A stretch of 61,928 nt of DNA, from contig CAJUBG010000017.1 in the NCBI GenBank assembly GCA_910584575.1, positions 1-61,928 of the forward strand, given 5' to 3'. Below are positions 42,894 to 51,321 of this stretch, one piece after another. This DNA is from an uncultured Dorea sp. (GTDB lineage Bacteria; Bacillota; Clostridia; Lachnospirales; Lachnospiraceae). The first letter of the stretch is position 1. Each line of letters starts with the position of its first letter. The translations under genes and the position numbers were made by a program. The notes beneath the pieces were generated by a model. The model ran no database searches, had not been told where the DNA came from, and worked only from the letters and a program-made list of their open reading frames with translations.

Positions 42894-44960
42894 TTATTCA
42901 ACGGTAAACGGAATCTCGAAGCTCTGATTCCATCGAAGATTAACCGTATCTGTTTTATCAAAATACATATTGGCACTTTCCGGAGATGCCAGTTCCATAT
43001 TTACTGTTAAGACATATTCCAATATCCCGTTCTCTATATCATTTGAAATCATATCCATTGTATATTCAAAACCAAAACGATCCACATCTGAGTCTGGTTC
43101 CTTCCCAGTATCCGGAGGATGACAATCCATTTCAAAAGCCAATCCATAAAAGCTGGTAACCGGACAGTTCTGGTAAATCGAATCGTATCCTACACGAATA
43201 CGCCATTTTTTTACCATTGATAACGGAACATCCCCTGCTTCCTCCGGTTTCACATCTAAAGGTACACAATCCTGAATCCAAACGCTTCCTCCAGGGAAGG
43301 GATGTTTCCTATCATCCCACAAATTCTTTAACGGGTTAATTGGCATATTAATTTCATTCATTTTTGTCTGCATATAAATCCAGGGAATATTCAGCTTGTA
43401 ACTGCCTGGCTTCACCTTACCAAAATTCCATTCAAAATAGGTTTCTTCCCCAAAGGGATGATATCTGATACACTCTCCTGCATATGTTGTACCCTCCTCC
43501 CCTGTTATGGTTATAAGATTTTCAGGACTAGAGCCGGCGGAATCTACAACGATTGCCGGAACAATCTGAAACTCATCCCCGTCATCTAATGGGTGAATGG
43601 CTATCACCAAGGAACCGTCCTTAAATCGAGGTATTACTAAGATGCCTCCAAATTCCCCTGATTGATAGGGATACCCTGATATCTTTTCCTGCTTTACAGA
43701 CGTCATACCAAAGGAAATACTGTCACCAGTTCCAAATAATATTGAAATATTCTCAATTCCCTTTCCCATATCAGGAAGTAACACATTGTCAAAATAGCAG
43801 ACGATTAACTTATTATGTGAATCTATATCACTGGTTGCTACATATGTCTCCTTCCATATAAGCTCTTGAAATGAAATAGATTCTACTCCTATTATTTCTG
43901 TTAATCTCTCCCAATTTTCTGCTGTATCATTCTTTTTAAAGAGTCTGATTTTTGCTGTAACCCTATGATTAATGTAATGAGCCTCCTCCAACGTCAGCCC
44001 ATATTTTTCATTTTCCACAGTTGTTTTTTCTGACAAAGTATAAACCGGCTCTTTGGGGTCTACATTGACCCCATATCCTGGACTGACTGTGTATCCCTCC
44101 ATAACAGCAGGCGTTTTATCCCCTGCTTCTATCTCTGCTTCTATCGACGAAGCTGTCGGAGACAAACTGAATAAATTTTCTTCAACTCCTTCTTCTTCCG
44201 CTAAAATCACATCTGGTTCCGGCTCTCTTTGTTCCCCTTTTGTGTCCCCTAGATGAAGCTCAGGAACTTCATCAGTCCCTATATCCTCCTCAGCTTCTTC
44301 TTCCGGCTCGTCAGTTTTCTCCCATGTCCACGGCCAAGACCAGGACCCAATTGGAGGTATAACTTCAAGATAACGCAGAACTCCGTATACACAAGCTGTA
44401 AGAAAAAATGCAAGCACAAAAACAAGCATCAAGCTCTGCCCCAGTTTCATCACACTTCTCTGATGGCGTTTCTTCACCGTCTCATAGGGCAGCTTAAGAG
44501 AATCTGCTATCTCTCGTACAGACATCCCGTCGTAATACTTCATTCTGATAATCTTAAGCTCGTTCGGTTTAAGCAGGCTCATAGCACGTTCCATATCTGT
44601 CCGCATCTCTGCATCCTCAATCTGCGACTCGTTCTCTGCCAATTCTTCAGCATCTATATCTGCCCGTCTATTTTTCTCCCTTTGCTCCTTCCTATAAAGG
44701 GAGACCGCCTTGTTTCGGGCAATCGCCGTCAGATAGGCAGCCAAAGAAGATTTTTTAGGATTAAAACGTTTTCTGTGAAAATAAAAATCTGAAAACGTAT
44801 CGTTCACACATTCTTTGACATCCTCTGTATTCTTCACATAGCGAGAACTCACATGCCAGATTAATGCCGTGTATTTCTCCATTAAGAGCACTATTCCTCT
44901 CTGTGAATCCTTTTCCAGAATATCCAATATTCTCTCATCCGCCAATACCTTTGCTTCCAT
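42894..44960 (-). CDS. Sigma-70-type factor fused to a transmembrane helix and an extracytoplasmic domain
   Basis: One uninterrupted 688-codon frame. Residues about 20-95 are sigma region 2 (DVKECVNDTFSDFYFHRKRF, SSLAAYLTAIARNKAVSLYR), about 122-172 region 4 (LKPNELKIIRMKYYDGMSVR, then LPYETVKKRHQRSVMKLGQ). A transmembrane helix follows directly (about 177-197, LMLVFVLAFFLTACVYGVL), then an acidic linker and roughly 450 extracytoplasmic residues that look like the sensory half of DUF4179-type anti-sigma proteins. So sigma and membrane sensor are one polypeptide. AGGGAG lies 7 bases before the ATG. Release by proteolysis would be needed for free sigma; a rhomboid protease is encoded elsewhere in the window, but no link is shown. 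The function of the outer domain is unknown. Confidence 0.85.
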   Translation of the reverse strand: MEAKVLADERILDILEKDSQRGIVLLMEKYTALIWHVSSRYVKNTEDVKECVNDTFSDFYFHRKRFNPKKSSLAAYLTAIARNKAVSLYRKEQREKNRRADIDAEELAENESQIEDAEMRTDMERAMSLLKPNELKIIRMKYYDGMSVREIADSLKLPYETVKKRHQRSVMKLGQSLMLVFVLAFFLTACVYGVLRYLEVIPPIGSWSWPWTWEKTDEPEEEAEEDIGTDEVPELHLGDTKGEQREPEPDVILAEEEGVEENLFSLSPTASSIEAEIEAGDKTPAVMEGYTVSPGYGVNVDPKEPVYTLSEKTTVENEKYGLTLEEAHYINHRVTAKIRLFKKNDTAENWERLTEIIGVESISFQELIWKETYVATSDIDSHNKLIVCYFDNVLLPDMGKGIENISILFGTGDSISFGMTSVKQEKISGYPYQSGEFGGILVIPRFKDGSLVIAIHPLDDGDEFQIVPAIVVDSAGSSPENLITITGEEGTTYAGECIRYHPFGEETYFEWNFGKVKPGSYKLNIPWIYMQTKMNEINMPINPLKNLWDDRKHPFPGGSVWIQDCVPLDVKPEEAGDVPLSMVKKWRIRVGYDSIYQNCPVTSFYGLAFEMDCHPPDTGKEPDSDVDRFGFEYTMDMISNDIENGILEYVLTVNMELASPESANMYFDKTDTVNLRWNQSFEIPFTVE

Positions 44961-45051
44961 CTTTTGACTCCCTGTCTTAATGCTCTTTATTTCTATATCC
45001 AGTTAAAAATAACATAGTAGCCATAACTAATCAATATTGTTAATATTAACC

Positions 45052-45104
45052 AAAAAATACCTCTTGTAGCTTTGATTTTTCCAAATCAAAGCTGCAAGAG
45101 GTAT
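45052..45104 (-). terminator. Terminator of the GH18 gene
   Basis: A long imperfect stem (about 20 bp with one mismatch, arms 45057-45076 and 45085-45104) followed on the minus strand by TTTTTTGG, 21 bases after the stop. Confidence 0.9.
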
Positions 45105-45124
45105 CCTGTTCCGTATATTTACTT

Positions 45125-47362
45125 TTAATTTACGTACTTCTGGATCAGATTCCACACTTCCGGACTCTCCTGACCTAACGCCCATGCAGACGTTCCGGCC
45201 AGCTTGTACTCCTTCATAAGCTTAAGCTTTTCTTCAATGGACTGCTCGTCCTCCAACCAGATCTCATAGGTTGTATTCTCAACCGTCCATGTCGCATAAT
45301 TCTGTTTAAGCTCATCATTCCAGGTCAATTCTGCGCCCGCTTCATCAATCTTTGCCCTGGAAGCCGCCATGCCAAATGCCTGGCTCTCCACCTTCATATC
45401 ATACTGGGCTGCTTCTGTCCCCTGCTGCTCTGCCAATTCCTCGGCTGTCTTAGGCGTCTCCTCCCACAGTCTGGAGAAGAACGGAATCCCGTTGATTACC
45501 TTCTCTGCCGGAACCTCCTTTAGTGTTTCTTCGATTCCTTCTCTCACAAAATTATAAGAAGCAACAGGTCCCGCCACAGGCGACCCGCCATAATGCTCGT
45601 CATATCCCATGATAACGACATAATCTGCAACGATTCCCTGCTCTTTGCGGTTATACTGCATATTGTATCCCTTGGGAACATAGTTATCAATCGACAGCAC
45701 AATACCGTTCTGCCTGCACCTTACCGACAATTCACGAATAAACTGGATATAGTGTTCCCCGCACTCGTCGGAAATCTTCTCAAAGTCTACGTTAATACCA
45801 TCTATACCGACTCTTAACGCCTCTGCCATCAACTGGTTAATCAGATTCTCCCTCTTTGACGTATAACGAAGCAGTTCATAAGACTCCTCATACGAGCTGA
45901 TTCCTCCGTCAAAATCACGGATTGTCGCCCACACTTCTATATTAGCCTGATGAGCATAATTCACATAATCCGCCGACGCGATGGAATTCATGTTGCCGTC
46001 GGTATTCTCCACATGGAACCATGTGGGAGCAATGGTAGTCAGTCCCTTGCTGTCTGCAATCCTCTGAAGGACTACACTGTTCGCCTCATTGTTCGTCACG
46101 TTATGCCAGGCCATATTTATGGTATAGTCTTTCTTAATACTGGTAAACTCCTGCTCCTCGAATGCCCTGGAAATATTCTTCTTTTCTTCCTTTTTGAGAG
46201 CCTTACTCTTAACGTATCCGATAAATCCGTCCTTTGTACGAACCTTCCTCCAGTCCCCTTCATTCTCTAATACGGTAACTTCATCCTTCTTCTTAATCTG
46301 TGTCAGGATTGGACTCTTAACGCCGCCCTGATAACGCACCTGGGTATTCTTCTTTACTGCCGCGACAGTCATATCTCCCCAATCACTGACGATCATCACA
46401 CGGTTCGGTTCATTGTACAATTCATACTCGATATTCGTATACTGCTGCACAAAATCCAACGCAATATAAGCTGTGCTTCCCTCTGTTTTCAGAATGACGT
46501 AGTCTTCGCTTTTCTTCTCCTTGGATACATTATAGTCCTTGCTTCCTACCTCCACAGTAACCATATCCTTCGGGAGAGTATATAGGAGAACATTCTCGTT
46601 AGGGTCCCAGTAAAATCTGCTGTTGATATAGTCCCTTACAATCTCATACTGGACATAAGCCTTCCCATCCTCAATCATTCCATAAGGCTCTACAACCTGG
46701 TTATCCACAGTAATCGCTAACTGCCCTTCATTCTCAATCCCATAATATTTGCTTAAATCATATTCTTCCTTTGAAGGACTGTATTTTTTCCACAAAAATG
46801 CTGCTGCAACTATAACGACCACTAATATAACCAGAGCAGCAACCTTGATTCCAAGATTCCTCTTTCTTCTCCGCCTGGACTGCTGCTTTCTGGCGGCGGG
46901 CCTTCCATTTCCCTGCTTTCTGGGCTGCTGCCTTCTGATACCTTGTCCGTCCGGTCTTGGCCTTCCTGCTGGCTGTTCGTCCGGCTTCTGCCTTCCCATC
47001 GGCTGATTCTCCTGCCTCTGCCTTCCTGCTGGCTGCTCGTCCGGCTTCTGCCTTCTAAAGGACTGCTCATCTGGTTTCTGCCTTCCTACATTCTGTCCGT
47101 TGGCTTTCTGCCTTCCAAATGATTGATTCTCCGGTCTTGGCCTTCCAAATGGCTGGCTTTCCTGCCTCTGCCTTCCCAACGACTGTCTACGGAATTCTAT
47201 ATTTCTGCCACTTACTGACTCCTGCCCTTCGCTATTAGTTCTCCCTGCCTGTTCTTCTGCTGAAATACGGCTTCTTGTTCCATCTATATTCTTAGGTCTT
47301 ATAACGCCTGTATTCCCTCTGCGGTCTGAAGTTGTGCGGCTTCTTCTGCCTCTTTCCTCCAT
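45125..47362 (-). CDS. Membrane-anchored glycosyl hydrolase family 18 protein with SH3 and cytoplasmic repeat tail
   Basis: A 745-residue type II membrane protein. The cytoplasmic N-terminus (about 1-165) is basic and contains ten decapeptide repeats (pattern GRQKPDEQPA). A transmembrane helix follows (about 172-192), then a copper-amine-oxidase-like 'stalk' region, an SH3b domain (about 325-385) and a GH18 domain (about 410-745). The GH18 catalytic motif is intact: DGINVDFEKI. This resembles the YaaH/CotE-type GH18 enzymes that act on peptidoglycan or spore cortex, but no LysM is visible. The ATG at 47362 has AGGAGG 6 bases upstream; the frame continues 17 codons further. Confidence 0.85.
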   Translation of the reverse strand: MEERGRRSRTTSDRRGNTGVIRPKNIDGTRSRISAEEQAGRTNSEGQESVSGRNIEFRRQSLGRQRQESQPFGRPRPENQSFGRQKANGQNVGRQKPDEQSFRRQKPDEQPAGRQRQENQPMGRQKPDEQPAGRPRPDGQGIRRQQPRKQGNGRPAARKQQSRRRRKRNLGIKVAALVILVVVIVAAAFLWKKYSPSKEEYDLSKYYGIENEGQLAITVDNQVVEPYGMIEDGKAYVQYEIVRDYINSRFYWDPNENVLLYTLPKDMVTVEVGSKDYNVSKEKKSEDYVILKTEGSTAYIALDFVQQYTNIEYELYNEPNRVMIVSDWGDMTVAAVKKNTQVRYQGGVKSPILTQIKKKDEVTVLENEGDWRKVRTKDGFIGYVKSKALKKEEKKNISRAFEEQEFTSIKKDYTINMAWHNVTNNEANSVVLQRIADSKGLTTIAPTWFHVENTDGNMNSIASADYVNYAHQANIEVWATIRDFDGGISSYEESYELLRYTSKRENLINQLMAEALRVGIDGINVDFEKISDECGEHYIQFIRELSVRCRQNGIVLSIDNYVPKGYNMQYNRKEQGIVADYVVIMGYDEHYGGSPVAGPVASYNFVREGIEETLKEVPAEKVINGIPFFSRLWEETPKTAEELAEQQGTEAAQYDMKVESQAFGMAASRAKIDEAGAELTWNDELKQNYATWTVENTTYEIWLEDEQSIEEKLKLMKEYKLAGTSAWALGQESPEVWNLIQKYVN
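46877..47176 (-). repeat. Ten in-frame 30-bp tandem repeats within the GH18 gene
   Basis: Ten consecutive units of 10 codons each, for example GRQRQESQPF, GRPRPENQSF, GRQKPDEQSF, GRQKPDEQPA, GRPRPDGQGI. Units 4-7 are almost identical. They lie wholly in the cytoplasmic N-terminal tail and keep frame. Confidence 0.85.
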
Positions 47363-47467
47363 GCTGCACCTCCTACTCGACCTTATTATAGCAAAACCCC
47401 AGGCGCACGTCATTACTTATTTCGACATTTTCTCTTTTTTTACGGGGTATTCACAAATTTCTCATTT

Positions 47468-47683
47468 TCAGTTACTCTCAATATTGGTAAACCACAGCTC
47501 TTTAATATCTCCTTTTTCATTCAGTACATAATCTCTCATATAAGCAGTCTCCTCACGCACCACATGGGCCTGGACAATCTGCATGGGACTTGCCGGTATC
47601 CCGTCAATTCTCAAGTCCACCTGATTTTTCTCATATCCTGTCAATTCTTTGAACATCTTCTGTAAATCGACCTCATCCCCCAC
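47468..47683 (-). CDS. Small conserved-looking protein, function unknown
   Basis: A 71-residue soluble protein that begins with GTG (AAGGAGG 6 bases upstream). The sequence VDLRIDGIPASPMQIVQAHVVREETAYMRDYV is not one I recognise. It ends in KELWFTNIESN. The strong ribosome-binding site and codon use speak for a real gene. It lies about 105 bases upstream of the GH18 gene on the same strand, so the two may be co-transcribed. Confidence 0.6.
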   Translation of the reverse strand: MGDEVDLQKMFKELTGYEKNQVDLRIDGIPASPMQIVQAHVVREETAYMRDYVLNEKGDIKELWFTNIESN

Positions 47684-47789
47684 GTCTGACCTCCTTATAC
47701 ATGCCGGCTGATAACTACGGCTGAGATTGCATATAATGATAAAAGGAGATGCCGTGATACAATTCCTTTATATGCCACAGCTCAATATT

Positions 47790-47991
47790 AATATAGAAGA
47801 TAGTTCCGACATTCTAATACATTGTTAATAGTTCATGTGAAAATTGCCTGAAACGGCTGTTTTCAGATTTTCCTCTGATCTGTCTCTGATAGATTCATAG
47901 ATTCGTAGTATGTGAAATAAATTTATTTTAAGAAATTCTCCCTCCTCTGTTCTAAGAACGTAGTCATCAGGGAAAACTATCTTCTAATATT
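47790..47991. repeat. About 200-bp AT-rich stretch bounded by an imperfect inverted repeat
   Basis: AATATAGAAGATAGTT (47790-47805) is matched by AACTATCTTCTAATATT (47975-47991) in reverse complement with one extra base. It lies in the 420-base gap between the small ORF and mecA. No gene is visible in the gap; apart from this repeat and the mecA promoter it holds nothing I can name. Confidence 0.35.
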
Positions 47992-48050
47992 GTAATTATA
48001 ATCGATAAAAACTCTTTACGCAAGCACTTTTTTAGTTTATACTTATTTTA

Positions 48051-48080
48051 TTGAACATTCAAGGTTTTCTATGCTATACT
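48051..48080 (+). promoter_or_regulatory. Sigma-A-type promoter of mecA
   Basis: TTGAAC (48051-48056), 18-base spacer, TATACT (48075-48080), 23 bases ahead of the mecA start codon, which has GGAAGTGATG upstream. Confidence 0.7.
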
Positions 48081-48103
48081 ACATTAGAAGGAAGTGATGA
48101 AAT

Positions 48104-48835
48104 ATGAAGATTGAAAAATTAAACGACAATCAGATCCGCTGCACCTTGACTCGTGCTGATCTTGCTGCCCGCCATCTTCAATTAAGCGAACTGGCCTATG
48201 GAACCGAGAAAGCTAAGTCACTTTTCCGCGATATGATGCAACAAGCCGCCTTTGAGTTTGGCTTTGAAGCTGAAGATTTACCTCTGATGATTGAGGCGAT
48301 TCCTGCTTCTGCTGACTCCATCGTGTTGGTAATTACCAAGGTCGAAGACCCTGAGGAGTTGGATACCCGCTTTTCTAAGTTCGCCCCGTCACCCGGAAGC
48401 GAATGGGATTCTTCGAGGAAGGATGTCCTTAATAAATTAGAGGGGGCTGATACATTACTGGAATTACTTGATAAGGTGAAAGAAAAGTTCGGTAATTCCG
48501 TTGTAACAGAAGGAAAAGAAGATGCACCTGCGGAACCGTCTAAGAATGTTCTGCGCCTGTTCTCGTTCCCTACGATGAACAGCGTCTTGAAGGCAGTACA
48601 CTTGCTTGGTTCCATTTACTCCGGCTCTAATACATTGTATAAAGATCCGGAGGAGGATGTCTACATTCTGGCTTTGACACAGTCAGAACATACGATTAAT
48701 GACTTTAACCGTATCTGCAACATGTTGTCAGAATATGGTTCTATGGAAGTATCGTCGGGGGCTACTCTGGCATTTTTAGAAGAACATTGTGATATGATTG
48801 TTTCAGACGCAGTACAGACGCTTGCAGCAGTCTGA
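48104..48835 (+). CDS. mecA: Adaptor protein MecA
   Basis: A 243-residue MecA/YpbH protein: N-terminal target-binding domain (MKIEKLNDNQIRCTLTRADL, FRDMMQQAAFEFGFEAEDLP) and C-terminal ClpC-binding domain (about 150-243, including SIYSGSNTLYKDPEEDVYIL and the tail YGSMEVSSGATLAFLEEH). MecA hands substrates to ClpCP; in Bacillus it controls ComK and Spo0A. Single-gene unit with its own promoter and a strong terminator. Confidence 0.95.
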   Translation: MKIEKLNDNQIRCTLTRADLAARHLQLSELAYGTEKAKSLFRDMMQQAAFEFGFEAEDLPLMIEAIPASADSIVLVITKVEDPEELDTRFSKFAPSPGSEWDSSRKDVLNKLEGADTLLELLDKVKEKFGNSVVTEGKEDAPAEPSKNVLRLFSFPTMNSVLKAVHLLGSIYSGSNTLYKDPEEDVYILALTQSEHTINDFNRICNMLSEYGSMEVSSGATLAFLEEHCDMIVSDAVQTLAAV

Positions 48836-48876
48836 TATACCTGTGTGCAGTCACCGGCAGTATTTTCTGCCACTAA

Positions 48877-48940
48877 GAAGGGACTGCCAAAGTCCAGATG
48901 CTATATATCTGAACTTTGGCAGTCCCTTCTATCTTTTTAC
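48877..48940. terminator. Strong bidirectional terminator between mecA and the DUF1858 gene
   Basis: A stem of about 22 bp (arms 48877-48899 and 48907-48930; core GGGACTGCCAAAG) followed by ATCTTTTTAC on the plus strand. Both neighbours are convergent. Confidence 0.85.
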
Positions 48941-48974
48941 GGTAACTGTCAGCGCCTCTTTACCAGATAAAATA

Positions 48975-49193
48975 TTAGCCTGCTGCCTGAATCGTCGCAT
49001 TGAGCTTTTCAACTAACAGATCCGGATCTATGCCATGTCCCATTGCACCTTCCTCGATGGATTCCATCTGTGAGTGCGGGCATCCGATACAACCCATTCC
49101 TGCTTCCATCAAAACCTCTACAATCTTAGGACACTTCTCATAATACTGCTCAAGAAGCTGACCAAAAGTCATGTCTTTAGAAACCTGTGCCAT
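48975..49193 (-). CDS. DUF1858-domain protein
   Basis: A 72-residue protein: VSKDMTFGQLLEQYYEKCPK, then AGMGCIGCPHSQMESIEEGA with a CxxC pair. The DUF1858 domain occurs alone and at the end of hybrid-cluster-like redox proteins and is thought to act in disulfide or metal chemistry. RBS AGGAGG. Single-gene unit. Confidence 0.92.
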   Translation of the reverse strand: MAQVSKDMTFGQLLEQYYEKCPKIVEVLMEAGMGCIGCPHSQMESIEEGAMGHGIDPDLLVEKLNATIQAAG

Positions 49194-49405
49194 TCATAAC
49201 GCCTCCTTTTTTCTTCAGTGTTTCCATTATAATCGCTTTTTATCATTGTGTAAACATTTTCGTGAAATTTCTTACTGAAATTTGACTTCTCAAATGTCAA
49301 CCCATTTTTCCATTTTTTTCGACAAATTTCTAATTTTATCATATCTTCACAAAACATCCGTTCTTTTCTTTCCCCTGAGTAATCCCCCAAATCCGCCGCA
49401 ATTAA

Positions 49406-49476
49406 TGTGGAAAATGTGGATAAAATAAAAAAAACAGTGGTTTTTCCACCTTTTTTGGCTGTTCTATTGTGGAAAA
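49406..49476 (+). other. Cluster of three DnaA-box-like 9-mers in an AT-rich gap
   Basis: TGTGGAAAA (49406-49414) directly abuts TGTGGATAA (49415-49423, the reverse complement of the perfect DnaA box TTATCCACA); a third TGTGGAAAA lies at 49468-49476. All read on the same strand. The whole gap 49194-49559 is very AT-rich and holds no convincing gene. Confidence 0.45.
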
Positions 49477-49559
49477 CTTGGAAAAACCAAATTTCCATTT
49501 TTTTACATATTTTTACATTTTTGAACAAATTGCATAGTTTGTCCTCTAAGATTCGACAA

Positions 49560-49597
49560 GATAAAAAGTTCGGAAAAATTTCCCCGAACTTTTTATC
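49560..49597 (-). terminator. Terminator of the NlpC/P60 gene
   Basis: A 14-bp perfect stem (GATAAAAAGTTCGG at 49560-49573, CCGAACTTTTTATC at 49584-49597), 21 bases past the stop. The stem itself supplies the T-run on the minus strand. Confidence 0.85.
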
Positions 49598-49618
49598 GTC
49601 TAAAATAATCTGTATACT

Positions 49619-50521
49619 TTAAATAAGTCTTCTTACTGTGACAATACTTGTGTAAGTGGCAGGTAATATTCCAATCCCCTGTGCGCTGTTAATTGCATTC
49701 ACAATCTGGCCATTCCCCATATAGATTCCTACATGGCCGTCATAGAGAATAATGTCGCCTGGAATCGCCTGGTCGTAGCTTACCGGTGTCCCCACACTGA
49801 CAAGATCCCTCGTGGTACGGGGAAGGCTGATTCCAAAATGCGCGAATACTGACTGAACAAATCCTGAACAATCCGCGCCGTTCGTCAGGCTTGTCCCACC
49901 CCACACATAAGGATTTCCGATAAACTGGCAGGCAAAGTCCACAATAGCCTGTCCGGTTCCGCCTTGTAAAGCCGCCTCCTCCTGTGCCCTTAATGCAGCT
50001 TCTTCGGCTTCCCTTGCAAGCCTTTCCTCCTCCTCTGCCTTAGACTCTGCATAAGTAAATGCATCCGTCGGGTCCTCGGCTTCTGAGCTTTGTACCATCT
50101 CCTGTGCCTTCTGTTCCGCACTGTTTCCTACTATAATATATTCGGAACACACATAGCCAGTCACTTCGCCGGATTCAATCCTTGTCCACTCTCCCACAGG
50201 TCCAAGAATCTTCGCGGCATAATCGGGATACAACTTACCTACCCACTCACTTTCTCTTGTCGGTTCGCTTCTTATATAAAGAAACGTCTCGACATTGGCA
50301 AATGCCATATCTAAATACTCACCCTTTTGTGTAGGCACCAGATAATCTTCTACTTCAATTTCCTTGTCAGATGAATAGCAATTATTCAGTACCTCCTCAA
50401 TTCCCATCTGCGGCATCACGTCATCGGTTGCTGTATCTGAAGCATACGCCGTAGCTGGAAATGCTGTTATAGCTCCTGCTGTGGTAACTAGGAACAATCC
50501 TTTTTTCAGAATAGAATCCAT
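49619..50521 (-). CDS. Secreted SH3-NlpC/P60 endopeptidase
   Basis: A 300-residue exported protein: signal peptide about 1-27, SH3b-like domain (about 70-130, NVETFLYIRSEPTRESEWVG), an Ala/Glu-rich coiled-coil linker (about 150-190) and an NlpC/P60 domain (about 195-300) with catalytic Cys in GADCSGFVQSVF and His in YDGHVGIYMGNG. It should cleave gamma-D-Glu-diamino-acid bonds in wall peptides during growth or separation. RBS AAAGGAGG. Confidence 0.93.
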   Translation of the reverse strand: MDSILKKGLFLVTTAGAITAFPATAYASDTATDDVMPQMGIEEVLNNCYSSDKEIEVEDYLVPTQKGEYLDMAFANVETFLYIRSEPTRESEWVGKLYPDYAAKILGPVGEWTRIESGEVTGYVCSEYIIVGNSAEQKAQEMVQSSEAEDPTDAFTYAESKAEEEERLAREAEEAALRAQEEAALQGGTGQAIVDFACQFIGNPYVWGGTSLTNGADCSGFVQSVFAHFGISLPRTTRDLVSVGTPVSYDQAIPGDIILYDGHVGIYMGNGQIVNAINSAQGIGILPATYTSIVTVRRLI

Positions 50522-50723
50522 AAACTCCCTCCTTTATGTTTTCTTATCTTTCGTAAATATTACAGAATTGTTACATATGTTACGGTATTATTATATCATT
50601 TATATTTCCAGTGTCAACCCGATTTATTCATAAAACGTCCGTCATATTCTGCGTAAATACTGGGTATAATTACATTATATTCCAAATCAATTATTACGAA
50701 TTGTTACATTTTTAAATTTTTCG

Positions 50724-50752
50724 TTGACAAATGCTAAATGCTGAATTATACT
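50724..50752 (+). promoter_or_regulatory. Sigma-A promoter of the Fur/PerR gene
   Basis: TTGACA (50724-50729), exact 17-base spacer, TATACT (50747-50752). The leader that follows is very AT-rich (repeated TTATTA), where a PerR-type self-regulatory site could lie. Confidence 0.75.
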
Positions 50753-50793
50753 TAAATTCAATAACTATTATTATTATTGAAAGGAGAAATCAG

Positions 50794-51216
50794 ATGGCAA
50801 ATATGAAATACAGCAGACAACGTGCCGCTATCAAAGATTATCTGGAACATACTCTTGATCATCCTACCGCTGATACTGTATACTTACAGGTCAGGAAGGA
50901 ATTTCCAAATATCAGCCTTGGCACAGTATACCGCAATCTAAACCTTCTTGCAGATATGGGTGAGGCCATCAAGATCTCTACTCCTGATGGAGGGGACCGC
51001 TTCGATGGACGGGTTGACCCTCATTATCATGTTGTGTGCCGTTCCTGTGGCAAGGTATATGACCTCTCAATGGATGAGCAGCATTCACAATCCATTACAG
51101 AATTTGCCAACCAGCTTTTTGAGGGAACCATTGACTCTCATACAACTTTGTTCTATGGAATTTGTAAGGAATGTGAAGATCAGTTAGAACAGTCTCAGGA
51201 GAATACTTCTAATTAA
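50794..51216 (+). CDS. perR: Fur-family regulator, PerR-like
   Basis: A 140-residue protein: winged helix with SLGTVYRNLNLLADMGEAIK (recognition helix, about 45-65), then DGGDRFDGRVDPHYHVVCRSCG, which contains the regulatory His/Asp ligands and the first CxxC, and GICKECEDQL with the second. The Asp in RFDG and the placement beside reverse rubrerythrin favour a peroxide-sensing PerR over Fur or Zur. RBS AAAGGAG. The ATG at 50794 is used; the frame starts earlier inside the promoter. Confidence 0.88.
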   Translation: MANMKYSRQRAAIKDYLEHTLDHPTADTVYLQVRKEFPNISLGTVYRNLNLLADMGEAIKISTPDGGDRFDGRVDPHYHVVCRSCGKVYDLSMDEQHSQSITEFANQLFEGTIDSHTTLFYGICKECEDQLEQSQENTSN

Positions 51217-51230
51217 CATAAAAATAATGA

Positions 51231-51280
51231 TTGACATTTCTCAAGAACTATGGTAACTTAATATTAGTAATTATTACTGA
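51231..51280 (+). promoter_or_regulatory. Promoter and PerR-type operator of the reverse rubrerythrin gene
   Basis: TTGACA (51231-51236), 17-base spacer, TAACTT (51254-51259). Just downstream is the perfect palindrome AGTAATTATTACT (51266-51278), a 6-1-6 match in the style of Fur/PerR boxes. Its position at or just after the transcription start suits repression. Confidence 0.65.
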
Positions 51281-51321
51281 TATTAAATAATAATTTTAAA
51301 TAAGAAAAGGAGAGATTTGCT

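Noticed and set aside
46877..47176. Regular 30-bp repeats that could be mistaken for a CRISPR array
   Set aside because: The units are contiguous, without spacers, keep the reading frame and encode a decapeptide repeat within a clear gene; there are no cas genes.
49169..49528. 119-codon minus-strand ORF extending the DUF1858 region upstream
   Set aside because: It covers low-complexity AT-rich DNA, uses another frame than the DUF1858 gene and has no recognisable protein pattern.
49194..49618. A replication origin at the DnaA-box cluster
   Set aside because: No dnaA, dnaN or recF nearby and only three boxes; kept as a DnaA-box cluster only.
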